A stretch of 64,000 nucleotides of DNA. Source: Spirochaetaceae bacterium (lineage in GTDB: Bacteria; Myxococcota_A; UBA9160; UBA4427). Below the pieces are notes generated by a model. The model did no database searches. It was not told the origin of the DNA and was given only the letters and a program-made list of their open reading frames with translations. Shown here piece by piece: positions 17,436 through 26,081 of this stretch; within the stretch, counting starts at the first letter, position 1; each line of letters begins with the position of its first letter. A program made the position numbers and the translations under genes. The stretch is taken from the NCBI GenBank assembly GCA_020632655.1, contig JACKFD010000006.1, positions 62,001-126,000 on the forward strand, read 5' to 3'.

Positions 17436-18680
17436 TCACTCTCGAAGCGCGCCTCCGACCTCGACCCGCGTCACCTCGGCCTCGACCCGCCCTTCCGCGA
17501 GCTGCAAGCGGATCGGATCCCCGACCGCCACGTCCGCCGCGCGCCGCAGCAGCGCCCCGTCCCGCCCCCGCCGCGCGAGCGCATAGCCCCGGCCGAGCAC
17601 CGCGAGCGGACTCAGCGCCTCGAGCCGCGCCGCGAGCTGCCCGAGCCTTCGCCGGTGCCGCTCGACCCGCGCACGGATCGCGTTCTCCGCTGCGACCCGT
17701 GCCCGCGCCTCGCGTGTCCGGGCGAGCGCCACCCGCGCCTGGGGACTGCGCGCGCGCAGCACCTCGTGCAGCCGCCGCAGACGCTGACGACGCACGTCGA
17801 CCCGCCCGCGCATCGCCGAGCCCAGCCGCCTTACGTCCCGCGCGACCATCGCCGCGAGCGCCCCGCGATCCGGCAGCGCGAGCATTGCCGCCGCCGAGGG
17901 CGTCGGCGCGCGCGCATCCGCCACGAGGTCGGCGATCGTCACGTCGGTCTCGTGCCCGACCCCCGCGATCACGGGCCGGGGGCAGTCGAAGATCGCGCGC
18001 GCCACGACCTCCGTATTGAAGGCCTGGAGATCCTCGAGCGAGCCCCCGCCCCGAACGACGAGCACGACGTCGACGTCCTCGATCGCCGCCACCCGCGCGA
18101 TCGCCGCCGCGATCTGCTCGGGTGCCTCGTCGCCCTGCACGAGGGTCGGCGACACGAGCAGCGGCGTCGCGGGGAAGCGCCGCGCCGCGACCTTGAGGAC
18201 ATCGCGCACGGCGGCGGAGGTCGGCGAGGTCACGACCCCCACCCGGCGCGGAAAGGTCGGCAGCGATCGTTTGCGCGCCTCGTCGAAGAAGCCCGCCGCT
18301 GCGAGGCGCTTGCGCAGCTGCTCGAAGGCGAGCTGGAGCGCACCCACGCCGCGGGGCTCGAGGCCGCGCACGACGAGCTGCAGCTCGCCGCGTGCCACGT
18401 AGATCGAGACCTCCGCCTCGGCGACGACCTCGAGACCCTCCTCGAGGTCGAAGCGGACCTGCCGGGCGTTGCCCCGGAAGAGCGCGGCGCGGATCTGGCC
18501 CGTCTCGTCCTTGAGGGTGAAGTAGCTGTGGCCCGAGCGCGCCTGGTGGAGGTTGCTGATCTCGCCGACGACGAAGACGCGGCCTACGTGGTGCTCGATC
18601 AGCCCCTTGAGTCCGGCGAGCAGCTCGCCGACCGCGAGGATCGGTCGTTCGTCCGCCCCGCCCGCGCGCGCACCTGCCAT
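17436..18680 (-). CDS. xseA: Exodeoxyribonuclease VII large subunit
   Basis: 414 residues. An N-terminal OB fold (VGRVFVVGEISNLHQARSGH) precedes the nuclease domain (RRVGVVTSPTSAAVRDVL; VVRGGGSLEDLQAFN; VIAGVGHETDVTIAD). The C-terminal part is a long Arg-rich coiled coil, as in XseA, ending with LGRGYALARR. The start MAGARAGGADERPIL was chosen over an upstream ATG that would overlap ctpA. The gene lies 10 bp after ctpA. Confidence 0.95.
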   Translation of the reverse strand: MAGARAGGADERPILAVGELLAGLKGLIEHHVGRVFVVGEISNLHQARSGHSYFTLKDETGQIRAALFRGNARQVRFDLEEGLEVVAEAEVSIYVARGELQLVVRGLEPRGVGALQLAFEQLRKRLAAAGFFDEARKRSLPTFPRRVGVVTSPTSAAVRDVLKVAARRFPATPLLVSPTLVQGDEAPEQIAAAIARVAAIEDVDVVLVVRGGGSLEDLQAFNTEVVARAIFDCPRPVIAGVGHETDVTIADLVADARAPTPSAAAMLALPDRGALAAMVARDVRRLGSAMRGRVDVRRQRLRRLHEVLRARSPQARVALARTREARARVAAENAIRARVERHRRRLGQLAARLEALSPLAVLGRGYALARRGRDGALLRRAADVAVGDPIRLQLAEGRVEAEVTRVEVGGALRE

Positions 18681-18690
18681 CGGTACCCGC

Positions 18691-20211
18691 CTAACGTGCG
18701 TCGTTTCCGGCGTCCGCGACGGAGGCCGCATCGTCGGATCGCCCTTCGCGCAGACGGCGGAGCTCGTCGAAGTAGGACCAGCTCTTCAGCACCTCCACGG
18801 CCCGCGCCTTCTGCACGTCGACGGCGGGGGGCGCCGGCGGTGTCGCGGCCAGCGTCTCCTCCCCTTCCTCGTCGCCCTCGAGTCCGGTCGGGAAGATGCG
18901 TTCGGCCGGCGCGTCCCCGGCCTCGTGGCCCGTCGCCTCCTCCTGCGTGAAGTGGCCCTGCAGGTCCTTCTCGCGCACGCGGCGCCGATTCGGCAGACCG
19001 AGGGTGGCGGGGTCGCCCTGCTTGACGACGATGTCGGGCGTGATGCCGACCTCCTGGATCGAGCGCCCGCCCGGCGTGTAATAGAGGGCGGTCGTGAGCC
19101 GCAGCCCGGCGCCGCCCTCGAGCGGGTAGACCGTCTGGACGGAGCCCTTGCCGAAGGTCGTCACGCCGAGCACGATCGCGCGATGGCGGTCCTGCAGGGC
19201 GCCCGCCACGATCTCCGAGGCGCTCGCGCTGCCTTCGTTGACGAGCACCACGATCGGGTACGTGCCGGCGAGCACTCCGTCGGTCGAGTTGTAGTCCGTG
19301 CGATCGCGCTCGTCCCGGCCCTGCGTGTAGACGACGATGCCCGCGTCGAGCCATTGGTCGGCGACCTCGACGGCCTGGTTGAGCAGTCCACCGGGGTTGT
19401 CCCGCAGGTCGAGCACGAGTCCCGTGAGCGCGGTCTCGCTCTCCTCCTCGAGCTCGGCGAGCCGATCGCGCAGGTCCTGCCCGGTCCGCTCCTGGAAGGA
19501 CGTGATCTTGACGTAGCCGATCCCGGGCTCGAGCAGCTCCGAGCGCACCGAGGCGACCTTGACCGTATCGCGCTTGATGTCGTAGCGGACGGGCTCGGAG
19601 AGCCCCTCGCGGATCACATAGATCGTGATCGTCGTGCCCTTCCGCCCGCGCATGAGCGAGACCGCTTCGACCAGCGTCATCTCCGTCGTACGCCGGCACT
19701 CCTCCTTCCAGTCCTCGGGCTTCTCCGTCGGGCAGATCGACGTGATGCGGTCGCGGGCCTGGATGCCGGCGCGCTGGGCCGGGGTGCCGTCGATCGGCGC
19801 GACCACCTCGATGAACTCGCCCGAGGCCTTGGAGATCTCGATGCCGATGCCGTGGAACTCGCCCTTGGTCTCGACCTGCATGTCCTCGAAGGCGGTCGGC
19901 TCCATGAAGGACGAGTGCGGATCGAGATCCTCGAGCAGCCCGCGCATCGCGCTCATCAGCAGCTCGTGCTCGTCGACGGACTCGACGTAGCTCCCCCGCA
20001 CCAGCTCGAGCACGCTCGCGAAGAGGGCGAGGTCCTCGTAGCGCTGGGCGCGGACGCGACGCCCCTCGCGCGTGTCGTCGGCGACGGACCCGGTCGCAGA
20101 CGCATCCCCCTCCTGGGCCGCCGCAGGCGATCCCGTCCCGGCGACGAGGAGCAGGGGAAGGAGGAGCAGGACGCAGGACCCGAGGAGACCGGGGACACGT
20201 CGCTTGATCAC
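18691..20211 (-). CDS. ctpA: Carboxy-terminal processing peptidase, S41 family
   Basis: 506 residues from a GTG at 20209-20211 (GGAGG 10 nt upstream). A Sec signal (GSCVLLLLPLLLVAGTGSPAAAQ) directs it to the periplasm. A PDZ domain covers about residues 110-190 (GEFHGIGIEI...GTPAQRAGIQARD). The tail-specific protease core carries the catalytic Ser in NEGSASASEIVAGAL and the Lys in GKGSVQTVYPL. The C terminus is a long variable acidic tail. Genes upstream encode EnvC-like and FtsEX proteins, an association with cell-wall hydrolase control seen in related genomes. Confidence 0.94.
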   Translation of the reverse strand: MIKRRVPGLLGSCVLLLLPLLLVAGTGSPAAAQEGDASATGSVADDTREGRRVRAQRYEDLALFASVLELVRGSYVESVDEHELLMSAMRGLLEDLDPHSSFMEPTAFEDMQVETKGEFHGIGIEISKASGEFIEVVAPIDGTPAQRAGIQARDRITSICPTEKPEDWKEECRRTTEMTLVEAVSLMRGRKGTTITIYVIREGLSEPVRYDIKRDTVKVASVRSELLEPGIGYVKITSFQERTGQDLRDRLAELEEESETALTGLVLDLRDNPGGLLNQAVEVADQWLDAGIVVYTQGRDERDRTDYNSTDGVLAGTYPIVVLVNEGSASASEIVAGALQDRHRAIVLGVTTFGKGSVQTVYPLEGGAGLRLTTALYYTPGGRSIQEVGITPDIVVKQGDPATLGLPNRRRVREKDLQGHFTQEEATGHEAGDAPAERIFPTGLEGDEEGEETLAATPPAPPAVDVQKARAVEVLKSWSYFDELRRLREGRSDDAASVADAGNDAR

Positions 20212-20362
20212 GGATGCGGGACCTCCAGCCCGGGCGACGGGCGGTCGGGAGTCATGAGGCCCGCAGAGACTAGGCCAGATGGGCCGATCGGCCGCCCCCG
20301 AGACGAGGCCCGCGCGCGGCCGGGGAGCCTTCGTTCCCGTCCGGCCGAGGAGCAGGAACGAA

Positions 20363-20403
20363 GAGGCCGGCGCGACGCCTCGACGAGAGGTCGCGCCGGC
20401 CTC
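20363..20403 (-). terminator. Rho-independent terminator after the DUF839 gene
   Basis: A perfect 14-bp inverted repeat (arms 20363-20376 and 20390-20403, 13-nt loop) lies 15 bp past the stop of the DUF839 gene. Read on the minus strand it is followed by a T-rich CTTCGTTCCT. It isolates the DUF839 gene from ctpA downstream. Confidence 0.75.
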
Positions 20404-20418
20404 GGAGATCACGCTCGC

Positions 20419-21966
20419 TCAGTCGTGACCGTAGCCGTGGCCGTGGTTGCCGCCGCGGCGAACCGTCCGCTCCAGCTTCTCGATGAAGTTGAAGTCGCGG
20501 TCCGACGAGCAGGTCTTGGCCCAGCCGCCGACCCAGGACCACCAGGTGCCCCGGCTCTCGAGCTGGCAGGTCGGCGGGACGACATCGGCGATGTCGAAGA
20601 GCCAGAGGGCATCGCCCTGGCCGCCCGCGAGGCCCGTGGTCGTCGGGTGCTGCACTGCGACCACGAACTGCGTCGGGTTCACCGGGTCGAAGACCATGCC
20701 CGTCGACTCGGCGCCGTTCACCTGGAGGCTGAGGAAGTGGTCGAGGGACTCGGCCACGCCGTCGTTGTCCGCGTCGCGGGCGAACCAGATGTCCCCGCCG
20801 ACCACGTCGCCGTTCGGCGCGTCCTCGATCACGTAGAGGTTGCCGACGGCGTCGAGCGCGAGGTTGTCCGGCGAGTTCAGACGCGCCGTCGTCCCCGCGA
20901 AGCCCACGTTCTTCGGCGTCGTCGCCTCGCTCGCGAAGAGCCGCACGATCGCGCGCCCGGCGTCGAGCATCTCGACGGAATAGACCGCGTTCTCGGAGGT
21001 CGCCGTGAAGTAGAGGACCTCGTTGCCGTTTCGCTGTCGCGCCACCGCCGTGTCCTCGGGACGACCGTAGGGCGTGCCACCGACCTCGTTTGCCGCGAGG
21101 CGACCGGGGCGCGGGTTGCCCGGCGTGACCACGAAGGGGTCCGTGGGCGTCAGCGGGTTGCCGTCGGCATCCGTGATCGGCACCCAGGTCGCCAGACCCG
21201 TGCGGACGTCGGCCGCGTTCCAGTTCGCCACCGGATTTCCGGCGAAGTCGTCGACCGACAGCACGAAGGTCTGACCGGCATCGAAGGTGTCGTCGCTCGC
21301 GACCAGCTTGTAGATCGAGCCCGAGTTGTCCTCGTCGACGTAGTAGGCGACGTTCGGCTCTGCGATGCTGAAGTCGAAGCCCTCGACGCTCACGTTTGCG
21401 AAGGCGTGCTTCTCGGCGATCTGGATGTCCGCCGGGTCCGCGTAGGGATTCAGGATCTCGACGACCCGTCCCTCGCCCGACCACTCCTCGGCGACGAAGA
21501 GGCTGCCCCAGGGCGTCATGCGGGCCGGATCGAAGGCTCCGAAGTCGTTCGACCAGTCGCCCGTCGCGCCGCCGCCGTCGCCCGAGAAGAGCGCCGTCGT
21601 CGTGTCGGCCGCGATGTCGTAGCGGCTCACGCCCGCGCCATACTGCGTCTCGTGCGGGATGAAGATGAACTCGCCGGCGGCGTCGTAGGTGACCATGTCC
21701 CACATCGAGCCGACGCTACCGAGCGACGACACGCGCACGACGGACTGGCTCGGATCGGACTCGATCTCGTTCATGCTCGTGACCTGGACCTGGCTGATGC
21801 CGGCCGGGGTCTGCCAGGGCGAGCTCAGCTCGTTCACGTGACCGGCGGAGGCCACCGCCGAGGACTGGGTCAGGGGCGTGAAGTACGGGGCCGTGCCCGC
21901 CTCCGCAACCTGCGCCGCAACGAGCGCAGTGCCCGCCGCGAGACAGCTCGAAAGCATCTTCTTCAT
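20419..21966 (-). CDS. Secreted DUF839/PhoX-like beta-propeller protein
   Basis: 515 residues with a signal peptide (MKKMLSSCLAAGTALVAAQVAEA). The body has repeated blade-like strands and motifs of the DUF839/PhoX group: EFIFIPHETQYGAGVSRYD, MTPWGSLFVAEEW, RLNSPDNLALDAVGNLYVIED and a DADNDGVAESLD Ca-binding-like loop. PhoX proteins are Ca/Fe-dependent alkaline phosphatases; whether this member is catalytic is not shown. The tail is unusual: two cysteines, a Trp-rich stretch (GTWWSWVGGW) and a His/Gly-rich end (NHGHGYGHD). It has its own terminator and leader and interrupts the envC-ctpA neighbourhood, suggesting an independently acquired unit. Confidence 0.75.
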   Translation of the reverse strand: MKKMLSSCLAAGTALVAAQVAEAGTAPYFTPLTQSSAVASAGHVNELSSPWQTPAGISQVQVTSMNEIESDPSQSVVRVSSLGSVGSMWDMVTYDAAGEFIFIPHETQYGAGVSRYDIAADTTTALFSGDGGGATGDWSNDFGAFDPARMTPWGSLFVAEEWSGEGRVVEILNPYADPADIQIAEKHAFANVSVEGFDFSIAEPNVAYYVDEDNSGSIYKLVASDDTFDAGQTFVLSVDDFAGNPVANWNAADVRTGLATWVPITDADGNPLTPTDPFVVTPGNPRPGRLAANEVGGTPYGRPEDTAVARQRNGNEVLYFTATSENAVYSVEMLDAGRAIVRLFASEATTPKNVGFAGTTARLNSPDNLALDAVGNLYVIEDAPNGDVVGGDIWFARDADNDGVAESLDHFLSLQVNGAESTGMVFDPVNPTQFVVAVQHPTTTGLAGGQGDALWLFDIADVVPPTCQLESRGTWWSWVGGWAKTCSSDRDFNFIEKLERTVRRGGNHGHGYGHD

Positions 21967-22336
21967 CGTTCGGATTCTCACTTCGTGTTCGTGGGCAACG
22001 CCATGCGTTGCCGGGTCCGGGTTCCCGCGACCACCCCACCCGGGGTGGATCGCGCGGGCGCGAGAGTGACCCGCACGCGTGCCAGCGGGATGGCGCGCGC
22101 ATGAACTCGCGATCGAGAGCGCGTGACGACGCGTGAACCGACCGTCCGAAGGACGTGGCGAAACGAGCGGCTTCACGACGCCCTCGACGCAGAACCGACA
22201 CGAAAGCCTCTTCGGGCGCCACGCACGAGCCCGGGAACGAGCGGACCCCTCGCGAGAACGCTGGGGCTCGCCTGGCCATCGATCGCGACCACGCCAGCGC
22301 GAAGGACGAAGACGCGAGAAGCGAGGTCGCGGGCGA
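21967..22336. other. Leader/promoter region of the DUF839 gene with inverted repeats
   Basis: No gene. Two inverted repeats are visible: GGCAACGC-CAT-GCGTTGCC at 21994-22012, 28-46 bp before the DUF839 start, and CCACCCC...GGGGTGG at 22031-22048. The first could be an operator or a leader hairpin. The rest is GC-rich with no feature I can support. Confidence 0.4.
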
Positions 22337-23485
22337 TCAGCCGCCCGCGAGCCAGCGCTCGGGATCGACGGGCCGCCCGTCGCGGCGCAGCTCGAAATAG
22401 AGGCTCGGTCCGCCGAGGGAGCCGGTCTCGCCGACGGTGCCGAGGGACTGGCCCTCTTCGACCGGGTCGTCGACCGTGACGTGGATCTCGTCGAGATGCC
22501 CCGAGACGGTGTGGAAGCCGTCGCCATGATCGACGATCACGATCCGGCCGTAGCCGCGGAACCAGCCGGCAAAGCGCACGACGCCGGGGGCGACGGTCGC
22601 GACGGGTGTGCCGGCCGTGGCGGCGAAGTCGACGCCGTTGCGCATCGTCGCGGTCTGGAACTCCGGATCGACCACGCGCCCGAAGGCCGCCGCGACCGCG
22701 GCCGCGACCGGACGCCGGAGCCGGCCCTGTCGACCGGCGAAGCCCGAGCCGGCCACGCCACTGCTCTCCCGCGCACTGCGGGCGCCGAGGGTGCGGATCG
22801 TCTCCTCGAGGGCCTGCGCCGCCTGCTCGAGCTCGAGGAGAAGGCGGCGCTCGGTCGTGCGGTCCTCGCGCACACGCGCGAGGATCGTGCCCTTGCCGGC
22901 CCGCTCGGCCTCGAGCCGGGCCGCGACGCGCGTGAGCTCGGCATCGGCCCGCTCCCGCTCGGCGAGCGCCGCGCGCGACTCGGCCTGGAGCGCCGCGAGT
23001 CGATCGCGCTCCTCGCCGTGTCGCGCGACCAGCGCGGCGTCGTGCCGGACCAGCACGCGCAGCGCACTCGCCCGGGCGAGCAGATCCGCCAGCGAGCCCG
23101 CGGAGAAGAGCACGCGCAGGGGGCCGATCTCGCCCCCCCGATAGAGCGCCACCGCGCGCGCCGAGAGCGCCCGCTGGGTCGTGGCGAGGGTCGCCTTTGC
23201 CCGCTCGAGCCGCGGCTCGAGGTCGGCGAGCCGCGCACGCGCGGTGGCCACGACCTCGCGCGCCTCGCGACGCTCGCGCACGACCGACTGCAGGCTCCGG
23301 TCCACCTCCTCGAGCTGCTCGAGCAACGCACGCTCGTCCGCCTCGTGCGCGCCCACCCGCTCGCGGCTGCGCTCGATCTGCTCGCGCAGCCGCTCGAGCT
23401 CGTCGGATCGATCCTGCGCCCGGAGCGAGTGCGGGACGATCGTCAGGACGAGGGCCGCGGCGAGGACGAGGGCGCGCCGGCTCAC
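22337..23485 (-). CDS. EnvC-like murein hydrolase activator with degenerate LytM domain
   Basis: 382 residues from a GTG overlapping the ftsX stop (GTGA). A signal peptide (ALVLAAALVLTIVPHSLRAQ) is followed by a long coiled coil (about 25-230) and a C-terminal M23/LytM domain. The zinc ligands are not all present: the first HxxxD-type site reads MRNGVDFAA and the last HxH-type site reads SLYFELR, so His is replaced. Such inactive LytM domains are known in EnvC, which activates amidases under control of FtsEX. The next genes upstream are ftsX and ftsE, strongly supporting an EnvC role in cell-wall splitting at division. Confidence 0.85.
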   Translation of the reverse strand: MSRRALVLAAALVLTIVPHSLRAQDRSDELERLREQIERSRERVGAHEADERALLEQLEEVDRSLQSVVRERREAREVVATARARLADLEPRLERAKATLATTQRALSARAVALYRGGEIGPLRVLFSAGSLADLLARASALRVLVRHDAALVARHGEERDRLAALQAESRAALAERERADAELTRVAARLEAERAGKGTILARVREDRTTERRLLLELEQAAQALEETIRTLGARSARESSGVAGSGFAGRQGRLRRPVAAAVAAAFGRVVDPEFQTATMRNGVDFAATAGTPVATVAPGVVRFAGWFRGYGRIVIVDHGDGFHTVSGHLDEIHVTVDDPVEEGQSLGTVGETGSLGGPSLYFELRRDGRPVDPERWLAGG

Positions 23486-24387
23486 GTCTCGCTGCCCGCC
23501 CCGACGAGCGCCGTCATCGACCCGAGCAGCCCGAGCCCCGCCCCGGCCAGCACGAGACGCACGGACTCCACCGTCGTGAAGAAGTGCAGCTCGGCGCGCC
23601 CCAGCACGAGCTCGAGTCCGAAGCGCACCTGCGGCAGCAGCAGCTCGTAGGCGCCCCACACGACCAGCAGCGCCACGAGCCCACCGAGCAACCCCTGGAT
23701 CGTGCCCTCGAGCAGGAAGGGCACGCGCACGAAGGTCCGACTCGCCCCGACGAGTGCGAGGATGTCGAGCTCGTCGCGTCGCGCATAGACCGCCAGCCGG
23801 ATCGTGTTCGCGACGATCAGGAGCGCGGCGAGGCCGAGCACGATGCCGATGCCCGTCGCGATCCCGCGCGCGAGGGCGACGGCGCGGGCATAGCCCTCGA
23901 TCCACTCCTGACCCTGGGCGAGCTCGGCGATGCCCGGCAGGCCCTCGAGCGAGTCGGTCAGGACCGCCAGGGACTCCGCCGTGCGCGCATCGGCGCGCAG
24001 GCGCACCTCGATCGAGGCGGGCAGCGGGTTCTCCTCGAGTCCCGCGAGCAGCTCGGCGCCCCCCGCGATCCGCTCGAAGCGCGCGAGCGCCGCCGCCTCG
24101 TCGACGAGCAGGACGGCCTCGACGCCCGGCGCGGACCCGACGCGCTCGGCGAGCTCGCGCTGGGCCTCGGCCGGGAGGCCGGGCTCGAGATAGGCCGTCA
24201 CCTGCAGCTCCGCACCGAATTCGTCGAGCAGCCCGCTCATGTTCTCCACGAGCAGTGCGGCGCTGCCCACGAGCACCAGCACGACGGCGATCGTCAGGAC
24301 CGCGAGCAGGCTCGTCGTGCTGGCGCGCCGGATGCCGCGCAGCGCGTTGCCGAAGGCGATCGCGATCAGCATGAGCACGCGGCTCAT
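23482..24387 (-). CDS. ftsX: Cell division protein FtsX
   Basis: 301 residues. One hydrophobic segment near the N terminus, an extracytoplasmic domain (about 55-165), then three C-terminal helices, the FtsX topology. The motif DELDILALVGASRTFVRVPFLLEG is the conserved FtsX segment after helix 2. With FtsE it forms an ABC-like complex that transmits a division signal to a periplasmic activator, here the EnvC-like protein encoded next. The ATG overlaps the ftsE stop. Confidence 0.94.
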   Translation of the reverse strand: MSRVLMLIAIAFGNALRGIRRASTTSLLAVLTIAVVLVLVGSAALLVENMSGLLDEFGAELQVTAYLEPGLPAEAQRELAERVGSAPGVEAVLLVDEAAALARFERIAGGAELLAGLEENPLPASIEVRLRADARTAESLAVLTDSLEGLPGIAELAQGQEWIEGYARAVALARGIATGIGIVLGLAALLIVANTIRLAVYARRDELDILALVGASRTFVRVPFLLEGTIQGLLGGLVALLVVWGAYELLLPQVRFGLELVLGRAELHFFTTVESVRLVLAGAGLGLLGSMTALVGAGSET

Positions 24388-25073
24388 GCGCTCGCTCCGA
24401 TCGAGGAGGAGGCGGCCGGATGGTCCTCGACGACGCGGCCGTTCTCGAGGCGCAACACGCGCTTGCCGTAGCGGTCGATCAGGCCGTGGTCGTGCGTGGC
24501 GACGATGACCGTCGTGCCGCGGGTCGAGGCGGAGACGATCAGGTCCATGATCTCGATCGTGAGCTCCGGGTCGAGGTTGCCCGTCGGCTCGTCGGCGAGC
24601 AGGATCTCGGGCTCGTTCACGAGCGCACGGGCGAGGGCCACGCGCTGCTGCTCGCCGCCGGAGAGCGAGAGCGGATGGTGGAAGCGGCGATGCTGCAGGC
24701 CGACGGACTTCAGCATCTGGAAGACCCGCGCGCGCGCCTCGCGGCGCGGTGTGCCGATCACGTCGAGGGCGAGCCGCACGTTCTCCTCGACCGTGCGGTC
24801 CTGCAGCAGCTTGAAGTCCTGGAACACGACGCCGACCCGACGGCGGAGCGCCGGGATCGCGCCGGCGCCGATCCGCGCGACGTTGCGACCGAGCACGAGG
24901 ATCTGACCCTCGCTCGGCTGCTCCGCAGCGAAGATCAGCTCCATCAAGGTCGTCTTGCCCGCGCCCGAGGGCCCGGTCAGGAACACGAACTCCCCACGAC
25001 GCACCTCGAGCGAGACGTCGTGCAGCGCGTACTGCCCGGCCATGTAGGACTTGGAGACGTGGTACAGGCGCAC
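24384..25073 (-). CDS. ftsE: Cell division ATP-binding protein FtsE
   Basis: 229 residues from a GTG at 25071-25073, placing VRLYHVSKSY exactly where FtsE proteins begin. Walker A is GPSGAGKTT, the signature LSGGEQQR, Walker B ILLADEPTGNLD and the H-loop ATHD. A GTG at 25112 would add 13 residues; neither start has a strong ribosome site. First gene of the ftsE-ftsX-envC unit. Confidence 0.94.
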   Translation of the reverse strand: MRLYHVSKSYMAGQYALHDVSLEVRRGEFVFLTGPSGAGKTTLMELIFAAEQPSEGQILVLGRNVARIGAGAIPALRRRVGVVFQDFKLLQDRTVEENVRLALDVIGTPRREARARVFQMLKSVGLQHRRFHHPLSLSGGEQQRVALARALVNEPEILLADEPTGNLDPELTIEIMDLIVSASTRGTTVIVATHDHGLIDRYGKRVLRLENGRVVEDHPAASSSIGASA

Positions 25074-25170
25074 GGGCGGCTCGCCCGCCGTGCTGAATCC
25101 CCGGCGTCTCACCTCGCGCGCCCCGGCCGGCCCCGGTCGCCCCGGAGCCGATCGCGCCGCGGGCGAGCCC

Positions 25171-25761
25171 TCACTTCGTCGTCCGCTTGCGCTTGCGTGC
25201 GTTCTCGACGAGGTAGTCGAGCACGACCTCGTCGAGCGGCTTCTCGGACACGACCCGATCGCCGAAGACCCGGGCGAGTCGCGACCGGGCCGAGGGCTCG
25301 TCGGCGGGCTCGAGACGCGTCGGCTCGGCCAGCGAGCCGGGCGCCGGCGCGGCCGTCGGCGCACGCCCCGTCGCCGCGACGGATGCGGCGGCCACCTCGG
25401 CCTCGCGGCCCGGCGGCATCGGCGGGCGCTCCTCCTCGGTCGTCGAGGCGGAGTCGGTCTGGCCGGAGACGTCGGCGCGGAATACGTCGGGCCCCAGCCG
25501 CTGCTCGATCGTCGCGTCGTGCTCGCCGCGCGAGAGCCGCTTGAGCATCGCCTTGTGCTGGCTCTCCATCAGCTTGCGCACGGATGCCTCGAGATCGCCC
25601 TGCTCGAGCAGATCCGAGTAGTCGCGCTTCTCCGACGCCATGATGTTCCCACCGTGGAAGAGGTGGGTGATCACGTGCGGATTGCCCCGTCCGCTGTCCT
25701 CGGTCTGGACGTGGAAGAGCACACCGCGATGGCGGAAGTTCGTGTTGAAGCCCGACAGCAT
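25171..25761 (-). CDS. Conserved hypothetical protein, 196 aa
   Basis: Starts at ATG 25759-25761 with MLSGFNTNFRHRGVLFHVQTEDSGR. This N-terminal block (to about residue 45) reads as a compact conserved domain containing an HVITHLFHGG motif. The middle is Ala/Pro/Thr-rich and disordered; a conserved-looking C terminus (RLARVFGDRVVSEKPLDEVVLDYLVENARKR) ends in a basic tail. No signal peptide or membrane segment. I do not know its function. It is encoded 97 bp upstream of ftsE on the same strand. Confidence 0.75.
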   Translation of the reverse strand: MLSGFNTNFRHRGVLFHVQTEDSGRGNPHVITHLFHGGNIMASEKRDYSDLLEQGDLEASVRKLMESQHKAMLKRLSRGEHDATIEQRLGPDVFRADVSGQTDSASTTEEERPPMPPGREAEVAAASVAATGRAPTAAPAPGSLAEPTRLEPADEPSARSRLARVFGDRVVSEKPLDEVVLDYLVENARKRKRTTK

Positions 25762-26081
25762 CGATCGTGCGATGCCCCCCCGGAAGATCCGACCGCACGG
25801 ACGCCGGAACGGCGCGTCGCGCGAACATACCACGCTGGCGTCACGGTCCGACCCGGCCCCGGGCCGGCCCACCCGCCAACGCGTCTCGTCCTATCGGGTC
25901 GCCGCCCCCGAATCTGAAAGGGGCGACCGCCCGGCCGCGGCCGCGCCGCGGACGTAGCCCGATGCCCTCGCTCGCTCTGGCCCGTCGAGCGTGCCGCTCC
26001 GGGCCTCGACGGGTCTGGACCGACCGGGAGCCGCCGCCCCCGGCCGGTCGTCTCGAGTCCCCGCCCGATCGGATCCGGGCC
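25762..26081. other. Intergenic region between the 196-aa protein and the selenoprotein gene
   Basis: No gene. On the minus strand TGGTATGTT (the hexamer is at 25824-25829) resembles an extended -10 element about 60 bp before the 196-aa gene, without a good -35. Downstream of the selenoprotein gene are two inverted repeats, CCCGTCGAG/CTCGACGGG (25981-26013) and CGACCGG/CCGGTCG (26021-26050), which may end its transcript although neither has a U-tract. Confidence 0.35.

Noticed and set aside
18553..22104. Plus-strand open frame of 1183 codons
   Set aside because: Antisense to ctpA and the DUF839 gene, including their terminator; shadow frame.
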